Positions 50,653 through 60,453 of a stretch of 61,605 nucleotides of DNA are shown here, one piece after another (positions within the stretch are counted from its first letter, which is position 1; each line of letters opens with the position of its first letter). A program made the translations under genes and the position numbers. The stretch comes from an uncultured Bacilli bacterium (GTDB taxonomy: Bacteria; Bacillota_I; Bacilli_A; RF39; UBA660): positions 1 through 61,605 of the forward strand of contig CAKPTA010000005.1 of assembly GCA_934190785.1 (NCBI GenBank). Direction: 5' to 3'. Below the pieces are notes generated by a model, which was not told the DNA's origin, ran no database searches, and was given only the letters and a program-made list of their open reading frames with translations.

Positions 50653-51423
50653 ATGGAAAAGATTAGATTATTAATGATAGATGATAACGTAAGTTTGATT
50701 GAAATGGTTGAAGAGTATTTCAAAGGCCATAATAAAATAGAAGTTTCTCTTACAGCACATGATGGAGCTGAAGGAATTAAAGTAATTGAAGAAAAGAAAG
50801 ATTTATATGATTTAATTATTTTAGATTTAATAATGCCAAATAAAGATGGAATGTATGTTTTAGAAGAGATGAAAAATAGAGGTATTGATAAAAAAGTAAT
50901 TGTTGCTACTAGTTATAATGCAAGTGATATTATTCGTAAAGTTTCTGAATATGGAGTTAGTTATTTTATTTTAAAACCTTTTGATCTAGCTGATTTAGAG
51001 AAGCGTATATTAGAGGCTGGAAGTGTTAATAATTCTTCATCTAAAAACATTGATTTTGGATATAATAATTTACAAATATCTATAACAAAGATATTACATG
51101 AACTTGGTATTCCATCACATATTAAAGGTTATCAATATATTCGTGAAGGTATAGGAATTATTTATGAGAGACCTGAGACAATAGGTGGTATAACAAAAGA
51201 GTTATATCCTGAACTTGCAACTAAATTTGATACAACAGTCTCAAGAGTAGAGAGAGCTATTAGACACGCTATTGAAGTAAGTTGGAATCGTGGTAGTTGG
51301 GATTTGATGGAAGAAATATTTGGTCATAGTGTTGATATTGATAAGGCAAAACCAACTAATTCAGAATTTATTGTGACAATTGCAGATAAATTAAAACTTG
51401 AAGCTAGTAAACTTGGAATTTAA
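50653..51423 (+). CDS. spo0A: sporulation master regulator Spo0A
   Basis: 256 aa. The receiver domain has the phospho-acceptor Asp in LIILDLIMPNKDG, VATSYN and ILKPFDL. The C-terminal effector domain carries the recognition helix VSRVERAIRHAIEVSWNRG, essentially invariant among Spo0A proteins. AAAGGAGAAGAAT precedes the start. Together with the SASPs it shows an endospore former. Confidence 0.96.
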   Translation: MEKIRLLMIDDNVSLIEMVEEYFKGHNKIEVSLTAHDGAEGIKVIEEKKDLYDLIILDLIMPNKDGMYVLEEMKNRGIDKKVIVATSYNASDIIRKVSEYGVSYFILKPFDLADLEKRILEAGSVNNSSSKNIDFGYNNLQISITKILHELGIPSHIKGYQYIREGIGIIYERPETIGGITKELYPELATKFDTTVSRVERAIRHAIEVSWNRGSWDLMEEIFGHSVDIDKAKPTNSEFIVTIADKLKLEASKLGI

Positions 51424-51549
51424 AGTTTTATATATTTATAATATTTAATATAATGTGTAGATGAAAGATATATTTAAAGATATATCTTTTTTAATCTAAA
51501 CTGTATTTTTTTTTGTGTGTATGATAAAATAATAGCGGAGATGGTATTT

Positions 51550-54291
51550 ATGGAACCAATAGTATTATGTATTATGGATGGTTGTGCGATTAGAACAGAG
51601 GCACATGGTAATGCTTTTTTAAAAGCAAATAAGCCTAATTTTGATAATTTAGTTTCACGTTTTCCTCATTCCTTACTTGAGGCAAGTGGCTTAGAAGTTG
51701 GTCTTCCAAAAGGTCAGATGGGAAATAGTGAAGTAGGGCATATGAATATAGGTGCCGGTAGAATTGTTTATCAACCTCTTGTCAGAATTGATAAAGCAAT
51801 AGAGGATGGAACATTTTTTAGTAATGCTAATTTGATAGAAGTTATGAATCATGTTAGTGAAAATAATTCTTCTCTTCATATTATGGGATTACTTAGCGAT
51901 GGTGGAATACATTCTCATATAGATCATTTAATGGCTATTATTGATTTATGTAAAAAGGAACATATTGATAAAGTTTATTTTCACATGTTTTTAGATGGTA
52001 GAGATACACTACCTGATGCTTCTATTAAATATTTAGATATGTTAAATGATAAAATAAAAGAAATTGGTTTTGGCTCTATTGCTACTCTTTCTGGTAGATA
52101 TTATGCTATGGATAGAGATAACAATTGGGATAGAGTAAAAATGGCATATGACGCTATTGTATATGGTAGAGGAGATAATTATAAGACTTATAAAGAAGCT
52201 ATTGATAATAACTATAAGAATGGTAATATGGACGAATTTATTATTCCAGCTGTTCTTGATAAAGATGGAATGGTAAAAGAAAATGATGGTATTATTTTAT
52301 TTAATTATAGACCAGACCGTATTCGTGAACTTTTTAAGGCACTTACTAATAGTGAATTTGATTCATTTCCTCATGAAAATTTTAAAAATGTTCCACTTGT
52401 TACAATGATGCCGCTTAGTGACGAGGTAATTTGTAAGAATGCTTTTAGTAATCAAGTTATGGAAAATACACTTGGATTTTATCTAGCTGATCTTGGTAAA
52501 AAACAATTACGTATTGCCGAAACAGAAAAGTATGCTCATGTTACTTATTTCTTTGATGGAGGTGTAGATAAAGAACTTCCTTATTGTAAGAGAGTTTTAA
52601 TTCCTTCACCTAAAGTAGCAACTTATGATTTAAAACCAGAAATGAGTGCATATCTTATTACAGATGCTTTATTAAAAGAACTTGATAGTGATGACTATAG
52701 TTTAGTTGTACTTAATTTTGCTAATGGTGATATGGTAGGACACACTGGTAATATGGATGCTACTATTAAGGCTGTTGAAGTTGTAGATGAGTGTATTGGT
52801 AAAATATATGAAAAGGTTAAAGAGCTTAATGGTACTTTAATAGTTACAGCAGATCATGGTAACAGTGATTACATGCTAGATGATGAAAATCATGTTATAA
52901 CATCACATTCTATTTATAATGTTCCATTTATCATAACAAATGACAAATATGAACTTAAAAATGGTAAATTAGCTGATATAGCTCCTACAATTTTAACATT
53001 AATGGGGGAGGAAATTCCAAATGAAATGTCAGGTGATATTCTTGTAAAGCTCAGGAGTGACAGGAAAGTAATTTTTTTAGAAAGATTATTTGTAACACTT
53101 TCAATATTGCTTGTTTTAGTATTTGGCGTAACTTACAAGCTTTTAGATAAAAAGAAAGATAATAGTGTTGATGATAAGTCGAATACTTTAGAAAATGAAA
53201 ATACATTATTTCATCACTTAAAAGAAAAGAAAGATAGTGATGGTTTATACTATTCTAATGGAAATTATATTTATAAAGGAGAAAATGTAAATAACTATCT
53301 TTTATATAATGGTTATATGTTTAGAATTATATCAATTGATGAAGAATTTAATATGAATCTTATTTTAAATGATAATATTACTAATTTAGCTTTTGGTAGT
53401 AACAATGATTATGATGACTCATATATAAAAAAATGGCTTAATAAAACAAGTGATGTTTATAGTGGTATTTTTGAAACTAGTTTTTCTAAAAACAATCAGA
53501 AAAGTATTAAAAATATTCGTCTTTTATCAGTAAATGAGTATAATGCTTCTAATGACAATGGTACTTATTTAAAAACAGATAAATCTTATTTTACAATGGA
53601 TAAAACAGATAATAATGTAGCAATAGTAACTGATGAAGGTAACCTAGATAGTAGTAGTCCATCATCTATTTTAGGTGTTAGACCTGTTATAACTTTATCA
53701 AGTGATATTTATTTTACGGGTGATGGTAGCTTTGATAATCCATATGTCATAGGTGAATCAAATTCTATACATACTTTTGATTATGTTTCTTACAGTGATT
53801 TACTTTGGAGAGTTATATCAGTAAGTGATAAGGGGATAGAACTTATTTTAGATAATGAATTAAGTGTAGATGATAAAAATTTATTTAGTTTTGCTCCTGA
53901 TTATAATAAATTCGCTCCAACTCTAGATAATACACTAGCACACTATTTGAATCATGATTTTTATGATACACTTGATAAAACTTATATTTTAGAATCTACT
54001 TGGTATACAGGTGAATATAGTAGTAGTAATGATTATGATTATACGAGTGTTTATAATGATAGTGTAATTGCTCATGTTGGTCTTTTAAAAATTAGTGATA
54101 TGAATGTGTTTGACACTTATTTATTAACCCCAACTTCAAATGATCATATTTACATTAATAAATCTAATAATATTAGTGATGTCGATGTTCAATATGAATA
54201 TGTAGTAAGACCAAGTATTTATATTTCTAATAAACTATCTTTTAGTGGAGATGGTACAAAGAATAGCCCATATATTATTTCTAATTCATAA
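51550..54291 (+). CDS. gpmI: 2,3-bisphosphoglycerate-independent phosphoglycerate mutase fused to a membrane-anchored domain
   Basis: 913 aa. Residues 1 to about 498 form a complete iPGM: MDGCAIRTEAHGN, catalytic Ser in GQMGNSEVGHMNIGAGR, SDGGIHSHIDHL, NFANGDMVGHTG, TADHGNSDYM. Normal proteins stop here. The frame continues through KLRSDRK, a TM helix (LFVTLSILLVLVFGVTYKLL, about 512-532) and a polar C-terminal region with two repeats ending VRPVITLSSDIYFTGDGSFDNPYVI-like (second copy VVRPSIYISNKLSFSGDGT). AGGAGTGACAGG (53053-53064) near the joint looks like an old ribosome binding site. Start ATG 51550 after GGAGATGG. Confidence 0.88.
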   Translation: MEPIVLCIMDGCAIRTEAHGNAFLKANKPNFDNLVSRFPHSLLEASGLEVGLPKGQMGNSEVGHMNIGAGRIVYQPLVRIDKAIEDGTFFSNANLIEVMNHVSENNSSLHIMGLLSDGGIHSHIDHLMAIIDLCKKEHIDKVYFHMFLDGRDTLPDASIKYLDMLNDKIKEIGFGSIATLSGRYYAMDRDNNWDRVKMAYDAIVYGRGDNYKTYKEAIDNNYKNGNMDEFIIPAVLDKDGMVKENDGIILFNYRPDRIRELFKALTNSEFDSFPHENFKNVPLVTMMPLSDEVICKNAFSNQVMENTLGFYLADLGKKQLRIAETEKYAHVTYFFDGGVDKELPYCKRVLIPSPKVATYDLKPEMSAYLITDALLKELDSDDYSLVVLNFANGDMVGHTGNMDATIKAVEVVDECIGKIYEKVKELNGTLIVTADHGNSDYMLDDENHVITSHSIYNVPFIITNDKYELKNGKLADIAPTILTLMGEEIPNEMSGDILVKLRSDRKVIFLERLFVTLSILLVLVFGVTYKLLDKKKDNSVDDKSNTLENENTLFHHLKEKKDSDGLYYSNGNYIYKGENVNNYLLYNGYMFRIISIDEEFNMNLILNDNITNLAFGSNNDYDDSYIKKWLNKTSDVYSGIFETSFSKNNQKSIKNIRLLSVNEYNASNDNGTYLKTDKSYFTMDKTDNNVAIVTDEGNLDSSSPSSILGVRPVITLSSDIYFTGDGSFDNPYVIGESNSIHTFDYVSYSDLLWRVISVSDKGIELILDNELSVDDKNLFSFAPDYNKFAPTLDNTLAHYLNHDFYDTLDKTYILESTWYTGEYSSSNDYDYTSVYNDSVIAHVGLLKISDMNVFDTYLLTPTSNDHIYINKSNNISDVDVQYEYVVRPSIYISNKLSFSGDGTKNSPYIISNS

Positions 54292-54352
54292 ATACAATGT
54301 GAAGATATAAATTAATTAATAAGATGTTTGATAAATTAAAATAAGGAGTTAA

Positions 54353-55003
54353 ATGATGGAAAGAGAACAAGATAATAGAAAAAAAGTAAGGGATATTTAT
54401 ATTAAAAAGGAAACAATGCATCAAAAATCTGAAGATGGATTTGTATCAGATACTATAATGGAACCAGCAAATCCAGATGCATATAGGACATATCATAAAG
54501 GAACTAGGACTAATGTTTCGTATATTATTGATGATCCAAGAATAACACGACCTTTTCTTTATGGAATATGTGGTTTATTTTTTATAGTAGGAATGGTTTT
54601 ATTGTTATGTAAAGATTGGATTATGTCTATTTTATTTATTAGTGTATCTTTATTTGGAATTATTCGTGGTAATAAAGATATTGATGAACATGCAAAAGAA
54701 TTAAAAAAGCAGGGAAAAGATGTTACAATTGACTCAAAGGAAGAAGCAAAAGATATAATTAAAGAGTTTACTGAAAATGTAAAAAGCAGTGTGGATGAAG
54801 TAAAAAAAGCAACATATACAAAGGATACTTTTAAAGAATTTTCAAAATTATTCATTCCTATGTATAGTATACTTGCAGGATCTGTTTTATTAATTGTTGC
54901 TGTATTTGTAAATGTTATGTTTTCAGTATTTTTATTTATTGGGATAGTGTTATTAGGAATATTCTATTATAAAATGGTAAAAAAATATGTAAATACTAAA
55001 TAA
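54353..55003 (+). CDS. hypothetical membrane protein, four TM helices
   Basis: 216 aa. A basic polar N-terminus of about 65 residues, two TM helices (about 68-105), an amphipathic loop rich in Lys/Glu, then two more TM helices (about 167-210). ATAAGGAGTTAA is its ribosome binding site. Not recognised. It follows the iPGM fusion by 61 bp. Confidence 0.65.
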   Translation: MMEREQDNRKKVRDIYIKKETMHQKSEDGFVSDTIMEPANPDAYRTYHKGTRTNVSYIIDDPRITRPFLYGICGLFFIVGMVLLLCKDWIMSILFISVSLFGIIRGNKDIDEHAKELKKQGKDVTIDSKEEAKDIIKEFTENVKSSVDEVKKATYTKDTFKEFSKLFIPMYSILAGSVLLIVAVFVNVMFSVFLFIGIVLLGIFYYKMVKKYVNTK

Positions 55004-55121
55004 AATGGAGAAAACTATATCAATAAAATTGAAGTAGATATAAAAGTTATAAATAAAAATATTAAAATATAAGTTCATTAATAGGCTTTATATAATTTTT
55101 GTTTATAATATTTTATAGATT

Positions 55122-55146
55122 GAATCATCGTATGATGGTTCTTTTT
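55122..55146 (+). terminator. terminator before dus
   Basis: 8-bp stem GAATCATC/GATGGTTC (one G-U; 55122-55129, 55134-55141) then TTTTT. Confidence 0.75.
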
Positions 55147-55148
55147 AA

Positions 55149-55177
55149 TTGAATTTAAAGCATAAATATTATATAAT
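55149..55177 (+). promoter_or_regulatory. dus promoter
   Basis: TTGAAT (55149-55154), a 17-bp spacer and TATAAT (55172-55177). Confidence 0.75.
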
Positions 55178-55192
55178 TGTTGTGGTGATTTG

Positions 55193-56176
55193 ATGTTTAA
55201 AATAGGTAATGTAGAAGTGTCTTCGCCTGTTATTTTAGCTCCTATGGCAGGAATATCTAATCCTTCTTATATGAAAATATTAGAAGAGATGGGATGTAGT
55301 TTAGCTTATACTGAGCTTATAAGTGCTGAGGCAATTGTTAGAGGAAATGCTAAAACATTTGATATGTTAAATGGTATAGATGATTTAAAGTTACATGTTG
55401 CTGTCCAACTATTTGGTTCAGATGCCAATGTAATAGCGCATGCTGCTTTAATTATAACCAAAAAATATAAAGTAGATATTATTGATATTAATATGGGGTG
55501 CCCAGTTCCTAAAGTATCTGTTAGAGCTCATGCTGGGAGTGCTCTTTTGCGTGATGTAGATAAAGTTAGTGAAATTGTATCTAAAGTTGTAAGTAGTGTA
55601 AATGTTCCTGTTACTGTTAAAATTAGAAGTGGTTGGGATAGTAATCATATTAATGCAAGTCTAGTAGCACGTGCGGCTTATAAAGCAGGTGCTAGTGCTA
55701 TTGCAATTCACCCTAGAACTCGTAGTCAAGGATATAGTGGAAATGCCGACTGGAATATTATTAAAGAAGTTGTAGAAAGTGTTCCTATTCCAGTTATTGG
55801 AAATGGTGACATTAAAACTATTTATGATGCTAAAAAAATGATGGATTTAACAGGTTGCACTGCTGTTATGATAGGAAGAGCTGCTTTAGGAAATCCATGG
55901 TTAATTAAAAATTGTATAGAGTATTTAGATAATGGTGTTATATTAGATGATGCTAGTTTTCTTGATAAATTAAATATGATGAAATATCATTTTTCTATCT
56001 TATTAAAAAATAGAAATGAACATATTGCTACATTAGAAATTAGAAGTCAAGCTGCTTGGTACTTAAAGGGAGTAAAGAATGCTGGTGAACTTAAAAATAG
56101 TATTTTTAAAGTTAAAACAGCTAATGAATTTTATAAATTAATAGATGATTTTATAGGAGAAAATTATGAAAGCTAA
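55193..56176 (+). CDS. dus: tRNA-dihydrouridine synthase
   Basis: About 327 aa FMN enzyme reducing uridine in tRNA. VILAPMAGISNPSY, the catalytic Cys in DINMGCPVPKVSVRAHAGSA, VKIRSGW, IAIHPRTRSQGYSG, PVIGNGDI and VMIGRAALGNPWL fit the DusB subfamily of Bacillota. ATG 55193 (GTGGTGATT upstream). It overlaps the RDD gene by 11 bp. Confidence 0.95.
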   Translation: MFKIGNVEVSSPVILAPMAGISNPSYMKILEEMGCSLAYTELISAEAIVRGNAKTFDMLNGIDDLKLHVAVQLFGSDANVIAHAALIITKKYKVDIIDINMGCPVPKVSVRAHAGSALLRDVDKVSEIVSKVVSSVNVPVTVKIRSGWDSNHINASLVARAAYKAGASAIAIHPRTRSQGYSGNADWNIIKEVVESVPIPVIGNGDIKTIYDAKKMMDLTGCTAVMIGRAALGNPWLIKNCIEYLDNGVILDDASFLDKLNMMKYHFSILLKNRNEHIATLEIRSQAAWYLKGVKNAGELKNSIFKVKTANEFYKLIDDFIGENYES

Positions 56177-56753
56177 TCTTAAAATGCGAATACTTACTTA
56201 TATGCTTGATTTATTTATTGTTGTTTTGTTAGCAACTATTTTGTCATTGTTTTTTAAGAGTACTACTGTAGAACACAGTCTTCAATTAAAAATGGCTAAG
56301 TTGAGTGAGGATTTTCTTTCGAATAAAATAGGCTTTTTTACATATATAAATAATTATTCTATTTTGTCATATGATTTTGATAAAAATAATATGCTTTTTT
56401 ATTTATGTGAAGGGATTATAATTTTTATTTATTATCAAATAATACCATTTTTTATAGGTAAAACTATTGGATGTATGTTTTTCCACATAAAAATCAAAGA
56501 TAAAAAACACAATAAAGTTGCGTTTTCCACATTATTAAAAAGAAACTTAGTTGTAAATGGAATTGGGTATTTTATTTTGTTTGTTTTAGGAATGTATTTA
56601 TTTAAATCAAATATTTATTTAATTTGGGTTACATTTTTGGCAATTATTCAAATTTTAGTAGTAATTATAAGTGCTTTTATGATAAAATATAGACGCGATA
56701 AACGCAGTTTTGCGGATATAATAAGTAATAGTAATATTGTTTTAGAAAGTTAG
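56166..56753 (+). CDS. RDD-family membrane protein
   Basis: 195 aa. MRILTYMLDLFIVVLLATIL carries the Arg and Asp of the RDD signature, followed by GKTIGCMFFHIKIKDKKH after the middle helices. Four to five TM segments. Function of most RDD proteins is unknown, some act in ion or osmolyte transport. It lies between dus and lysS in one operon. Confidence 0.8.
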   Translation: MKANLKMRILTYMLDLFIVVLLATILSLFFKSTTVEHSLQLKMAKLSEDFLSNKIGFFTYINNYSILSYDFDKNNMLFYLCEGIIIFIYYQIIPFFIGKTIGCMFFHIKIKDKKHNKVAFSTLLKRNLVVNGIGYFILFVLGMYLFKSNIYLIWVTFLAIIQILVVIISAFMIKYRRDKRSFADIISNSNIVLES

Positions 56754-56760
56754 GTGGAGT

Positions 56761-58239
56761 ATGAGAGAATTAACAGAACAAGAAATTGTTAGAAGGGATA
56801 AATTAAAAGATATTAAAGAGGTATGCAATCCATACCCAGATAGATTTTTAAGAACTCATTCCCTAAAAGACGCTAGAAATTTAAGTGATGGTGAAGTAAA
56901 TGTTGCCATTGCAGGTCGTATTATTTTTATGCGTAAAATGGGAAAATTGAGTTTTGTTAGAATTAGAGATTTAGAAGGCGATATGCAACTAGAATTCAAA
57001 GTTGATATGCTTGGAGAAGAAAAATATAGTTTTTTTAAAAAACAAATTGATACAGGAGATTTTATTGGTGTAAGAGGAGAGATTTTTACTACTCAAACTG
57101 GTGAAAAAACATTGAGAGTTCATACTTATGAATTTTTAGGAAAAGCTTTAAGACCTCTTCCAGAGAAGTTTCACGGACTTGCAGATATTGAATTAAAATA
57201 TCGACAAAGATATGTTGATTTAATAACTAATGAAGAATCTAGAAAAGTATTTCTTGCTAAAAGTAAATATTATTTATTTATTAGAAACTTTTTAAGCAGT
57301 AAAGGATTTTTAGAGGTAGAGACACCTGTTATTCAAACTGCTGTTAGTGGAGCAACTGCTAAACCATTTTTTACACATTATAATGCTTTAGATTTAGATT
57401 GTAATTTACGTATTGCACCTGAATGTTATTTAAAAGAGTGTATTGCAGCTGGATTTGATAAAGTATATGAATTTGCTAAATGTTTTAGAAATGAAGGTAT
57501 GGATGCTGATCATAACCCTGAATTTTCACAGGTTGAATGGTATGCTTCTTATTGGAATTTTGAAGATAATATTAAATTATTCCAAGAGTTAATGAGTGAA
57601 TCAATGAAGTTTTTAACTGGTAGTACAGTTGTAAATTATCAAGGTAATGAACTAGATTTTGGTGGAGAATGGGAAAAAATTAATTATATTGAAAGATTAA
57701 CAGAAATATTAGGATTTGACTTTTTAAATGAAACTGATGTTGATTCATATAAAAGTAAAGTTATTGAAAAAGGTTTCTTTAAAGCAGAAGATATGGAAGA
57801 ATATAAGTCTGTACCACAATTAACGGATTTCTTATACAAGAAATTACTTAGAGCAAATATTGTTGGCCCTGTTGTAATGTATAATTATCCAGCTTTTTTG
57901 AAACCACTTGCTAGAAGAAGTGATACAAACAAAGATGCTGTTGATTGTTTCCAAGTTGTTGTTTGTGGAAGTGAAATGTGTAATGCTTATTCTGAATTAG
58001 TAGATCCTGAAATTCAAAGAAAGACATTCGAAGAACAATTAAAGGCAAAAGAGCAAGGTGACGATGAAACTATGGATTTAGATGAAGATTATCTACTTGC
58101 TATGGAGCAAGGAATGCCTCCAATATCAGGACTTGGTTTTGGTATTGAAAGATTGATGATGATTGCTTTTGATCAACCATCTGTAAGAGATGTTACACTA
58201 TTTCCTACTATGAAACCAATCGGAAAGGATAAAGAATGA
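56761..58239 (+). CDS. lysS: lysyl-tRNA synthetase, class II
   Basis: 492 aa. An N-terminal OB fold (VAIAGRIIFMRKMGKLSFV) precedes the class II core: motif 1 LEVETPVIQTAVSGATAKPF, motif 2 CFRNEGMDADHNPEFSQVEW, motif 3 GLGFGIERLMM. It overlaps the phosphatase gene by 4 bp. GGTGGAGT precedes ATG 56761. Confidence 0.97.
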   Translation: MRELTEQEIVRRDKLKDIKEVCNPYPDRFLRTHSLKDARNLSDGEVNVAIAGRIIFMRKMGKLSFVRIRDLEGDMQLEFKVDMLGEEKYSFFKKQIDTGDFIGVRGEIFTTQTGEKTLRVHTYEFLGKALRPLPEKFHGLADIELKYRQRYVDLITNEESRKVFLAKSKYYLFIRNFLSSKGFLEVETPVIQTAVSGATAKPFFTHYNALDLDCNLRIAPECYLKECIAAGFDKVYEFAKCFRNEGMDADHNPEFSQVEWYASYWNFEDNIKLFQELMSESMKFLTGSTVVNYQGNELDFGGEWEKINYIERLTEILGFDFLNETDVDSYKSKVIEKGFFKAEDMEEYKSVPQLTDFLYKKLLRANIVGPVVMYNYPAFLKPLARRSDTNKDAVDCFQVVVCGSEMCNAYSELVDPEIQRKTFEEQLKAKEQGDDETMDLDEDYLLAMEQGMPPISGLGFGIERLMMIAFDQPSVRDVTLFPTMKPIGKDKE

Positions 58240-58769
58240 AATTAATTATTGTAAGACATGGCCAAACTGATTGGAATAAGAAGAATATCTTACAAGGAAG
58301 TTCAGATATACCACTTAATGAAGTTGGTAAAAAACAAGCTATGCTTCTTAAAAGTAAATTAGAAAACGAGCATATTGATGTTTGTATTGCTAGTCCCCTA
58401 AAGCGAGCTTATGAAACTGCAAGTATTATTTGTGGAGATAAAACTGATATATTAGTTAGTGATAAATTGGTTGAGAGAAATTTAGGTAATCTTGAAGGTA
58501 AAAGTGCATCTTTATATGATGGAAAACTTTATTGGAACTTATCTCTTAATTCTAATAGTAATGGTGTTGAGTGTGTTTTAGAACTTTTATCGCGTGTTAA
58601 AGTTATTTATGAAGAAATAAAAAATAAATATGCTGATAAAACAGTTTTATTAGTAGCACATGGTGCTGTTGTAAGAGCTCTTCACTATACTATAACTGGT
58701 TATGATAGTAATACAGATTTTTTATCATTTGATGTTCCTAATTGTCATGCTTTTATGTATGAGGTATAA
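58236..58769 (+). CDS. histidine phosphatase family protein
   Basis: 177 aa. The phospho-acceptor motif IIVRHGQTDWN (RHG) is followed by SPLKRAYETA, Glu in VERNLGNLEGK and His in VAHGAVVRAL. This is the phosphoglycerate-mutase-like broad phosphatase type (PhoE/CobC). The genome also carries an iPGM, so a phosphatase role is more likely than mutase. Coupled to lysS. Confidence 0.9.
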   Translation: MKLIIVRHGQTDWNKKNILQGSSDIPLNEVGKKQAMLLKSKLENEHIDVCIASPLKRAYETASIICGDKTDILVSDKLVERNLGNLEGKSASLYDGKLYWNLSLNSNSNGVECVLELLSRVKVIYEEIKNKYADKTVLLVAHGAVVRALHYTITGYDSNTDFLSFDVPNCHAFMYEV

Positions 58770-58770
58770 A

Positions 58771-58923
58771 GTGAAAAGTAATATTTTGAAAGTCATTAAA
58801 AAAATTATTATTCTAGAAGAGGATAATGAAGTAGATATAAAAAGAGATATTATCTCAAATAAGTATGCTTTAGATAAGTATCAAAAACGCTATATGTTAA
58901 AGAATAGAAAAAGTATTAGGTGA
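58771..58923 (+). CDS. hypothetical 50-aa protein
   Basis: GTG 58771 is 8 nt after GAGG (58761-58764) and 1 nt after the phosphatase stop. Sequence MKSNILKVIKKIIILEEDNE, then a basic helical tail (YALDKYQKRYMLKNRKSIR). A different upstream start would overlap the phosphatase gene out of frame. Not recognised. Confidence 0.5.
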   Translation: MKSNILKVIKKIIILEEDNEVDIKRDIISNKYALDKYQKRYMLKNRKSIR

Positions 58924-58927
58924 AAAA

Positions 58928-59260
58928 GTGAAAGAAAAAATTATTTTAAAAGTTAAAGATATTTTAAATACAGATATTTTACATGATCCTGATTTAGGCC
59001 ATACTTTATTTTTGGTGGTATCTGAATATCTTAATGAAGCAAATAAAATTGTTTTAGATTTTAAAGATATAAAATTTGTTAATAATGCTTTTTTTAATAA
59101 TTCAATAGGTAAATTATTACTTTTAGATAACTTCGATATTAAGAATAATAATTTGGCTTTTTTAAATATGTCAGAGACAGGTTTAGAATTATTGAGAGAA
59201 ACAGTTTTATCAGCTCAGGATAAGAGAAAAAAAAGATATGTTAAGAAAAGAGGAGAATAA
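58928..59260 (+). CDS. STAS-like domain protein
   Basis: 110 aa. VLDFKDIKFVNNAFFNNSIGKLL is the DUF4325/STAS-like motif (quoted in part KFVNNAFFNNSIGKLL). Such proteins often accompany ATPase/kinase-like partners; none is adjacent. The start is GTG 58928, 4 nt after the previous stop, and ackA follows directly. Confidence 0.7.
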   Translation: MKEKIILKVKDILNTDILHDPDLGHTLFLVVSEYLNEANKIVLDFKDIKFVNNAFFNNSIGKLLLLDNFDIKNNNLAFLNMSETGLELLRETVLSAQDKRKKRYVKKRGE

Positions 59261-60436
59261 ATGAAAGTATTATCAGTAAATGCAGGGAGTTCTTCCCTAA
59301 AGTTTCAGGCATATGAAATGCCTGAAGAGAAAGTTTTGATTTCAGGAACATTTGAACGTATTGGAATAGATGCTAGTTTTTATACAATAAAAATAAATGG
59401 TGAAAAAATAAAAAAAGAAATAGAACTTAAAGATCATACAGATGCTGTTCGTATTTTAACTGAAGAACTTTTAAATTATCATGTTGTAACTGAATTAAAT
59501 GAAATAAAAGGTGTAGGACATAGAGTTGTTCATGGTGGTGATGTTTTTTCTAGTTCTGTTATAATAGATGAGGATGTATTAAAAGAAATAGATAGATTAT
59601 CTAGTTTAGCTCCTCTTCATAATCCTGCTAATTTAATTGGAATTAATGCATTTAGAAAAATTATTCCAGATGCTTTAGAGGTTGCCGTTTTTGATACAGC
59701 ATTCCATCAAACAATTGAAAAAGATAGATATTTATATTCAGTACCATATGAATGGTATACTGAATATGGTGTTCGTAAGTATGGTGCTCATGGAACAAGT
59801 CATAAATATATAGCTAATCGTATTAGTGAAATTATGAAAAGAGACGATTTAAAAATTATTAATTGTCATATTGGAAATGGTGGAAGTATTAGTGCTATTG
59901 ATGGTTTAAAATGTATTGATACATCAATGGGATTTACACCAAATGCTGGAATTATGATGGGAAGTCGTTCTGGTGATATTGATGCCACTTTAATTCCATA
60001 TGTTATGAAAAATACTAATATGAGTATTGATGAAGTTGAAACAGCTTTAAATAAAAAAAGTGGATTACTTGGTATTAGTATGATAAGCAGTGATTTTAGA
60101 GATATAATTAAAGCTATTTCCGAAGGAGATAGTCAAGCTCTTTTAGCTAGAAATATGTATGTTGATCGCATAGTTGATTATATTGCTAGATATTATGTTG
60201 AACTATCTGGTTGTGATGTAATTGTATTTACAGCTGGTGTTGGAGAAAACAATGCTGCTATTAGAAAAGATATACTAGACAAGCTAAAAGTTCTTGGTAT
60301 AGAAGTTGATGAAGACGCTAATAATAATGCTTGTGGTGAAGCATTAATTACGAAGGAATCTTCAAAAATTAAAGCTTATGTTATTCCAACAGATGAAGAA
60401 GTTATGATAGCACGAGATACATATCATTTTATTTAA
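59261..60436 (+). CDS. ackA: acetate kinase
   Basis: 391 aa. VNAGSSSLKFQ, GHRVVHGGD, VAVFDTAFHQTI, KYGAHGTSHKY, HIGNGGSISAIDG, GFTPNAGIMMGSRSGDID and FTAGVGENNAAIR are all present. It makes ATP from acetyl phosphate, indicating acetogenic fermentation; a pta gene is not in this window. Confidence 0.97.
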   Translation: MKVLSVNAGSSSLKFQAYEMPEEKVLISGTFERIGIDASFYTIKINGEKIKKEIELKDHTDAVRILTEELLNYHVVTELNEIKGVGHRVVHGGDVFSSSVIIDEDVLKEIDRLSSLAPLHNPANLIGINAFRKIIPDALEVAVFDTAFHQTIEKDRYLYSVPYEWYTEYGVRKYGAHGTSHKYIANRISEIMKRDDLKIINCHIGNGGSISAIDGLKCIDTSMGFTPNAGIMMGSRSGDIDATLIPYVMKNTNMSIDEVETALNKKSGLLGISMISSDFRDIIKAISEGDSQALLARNMYVDRIVDYIARYYVELSGCDVIVFTAGVGENNAAIRKDILDKLKVLGIEVDEDANNNACGEALITKESSKIKAYVIPTDEEVMIARDTYHFI

Positions 60437-60453
60437 TAGAAAGCTGTGATATT

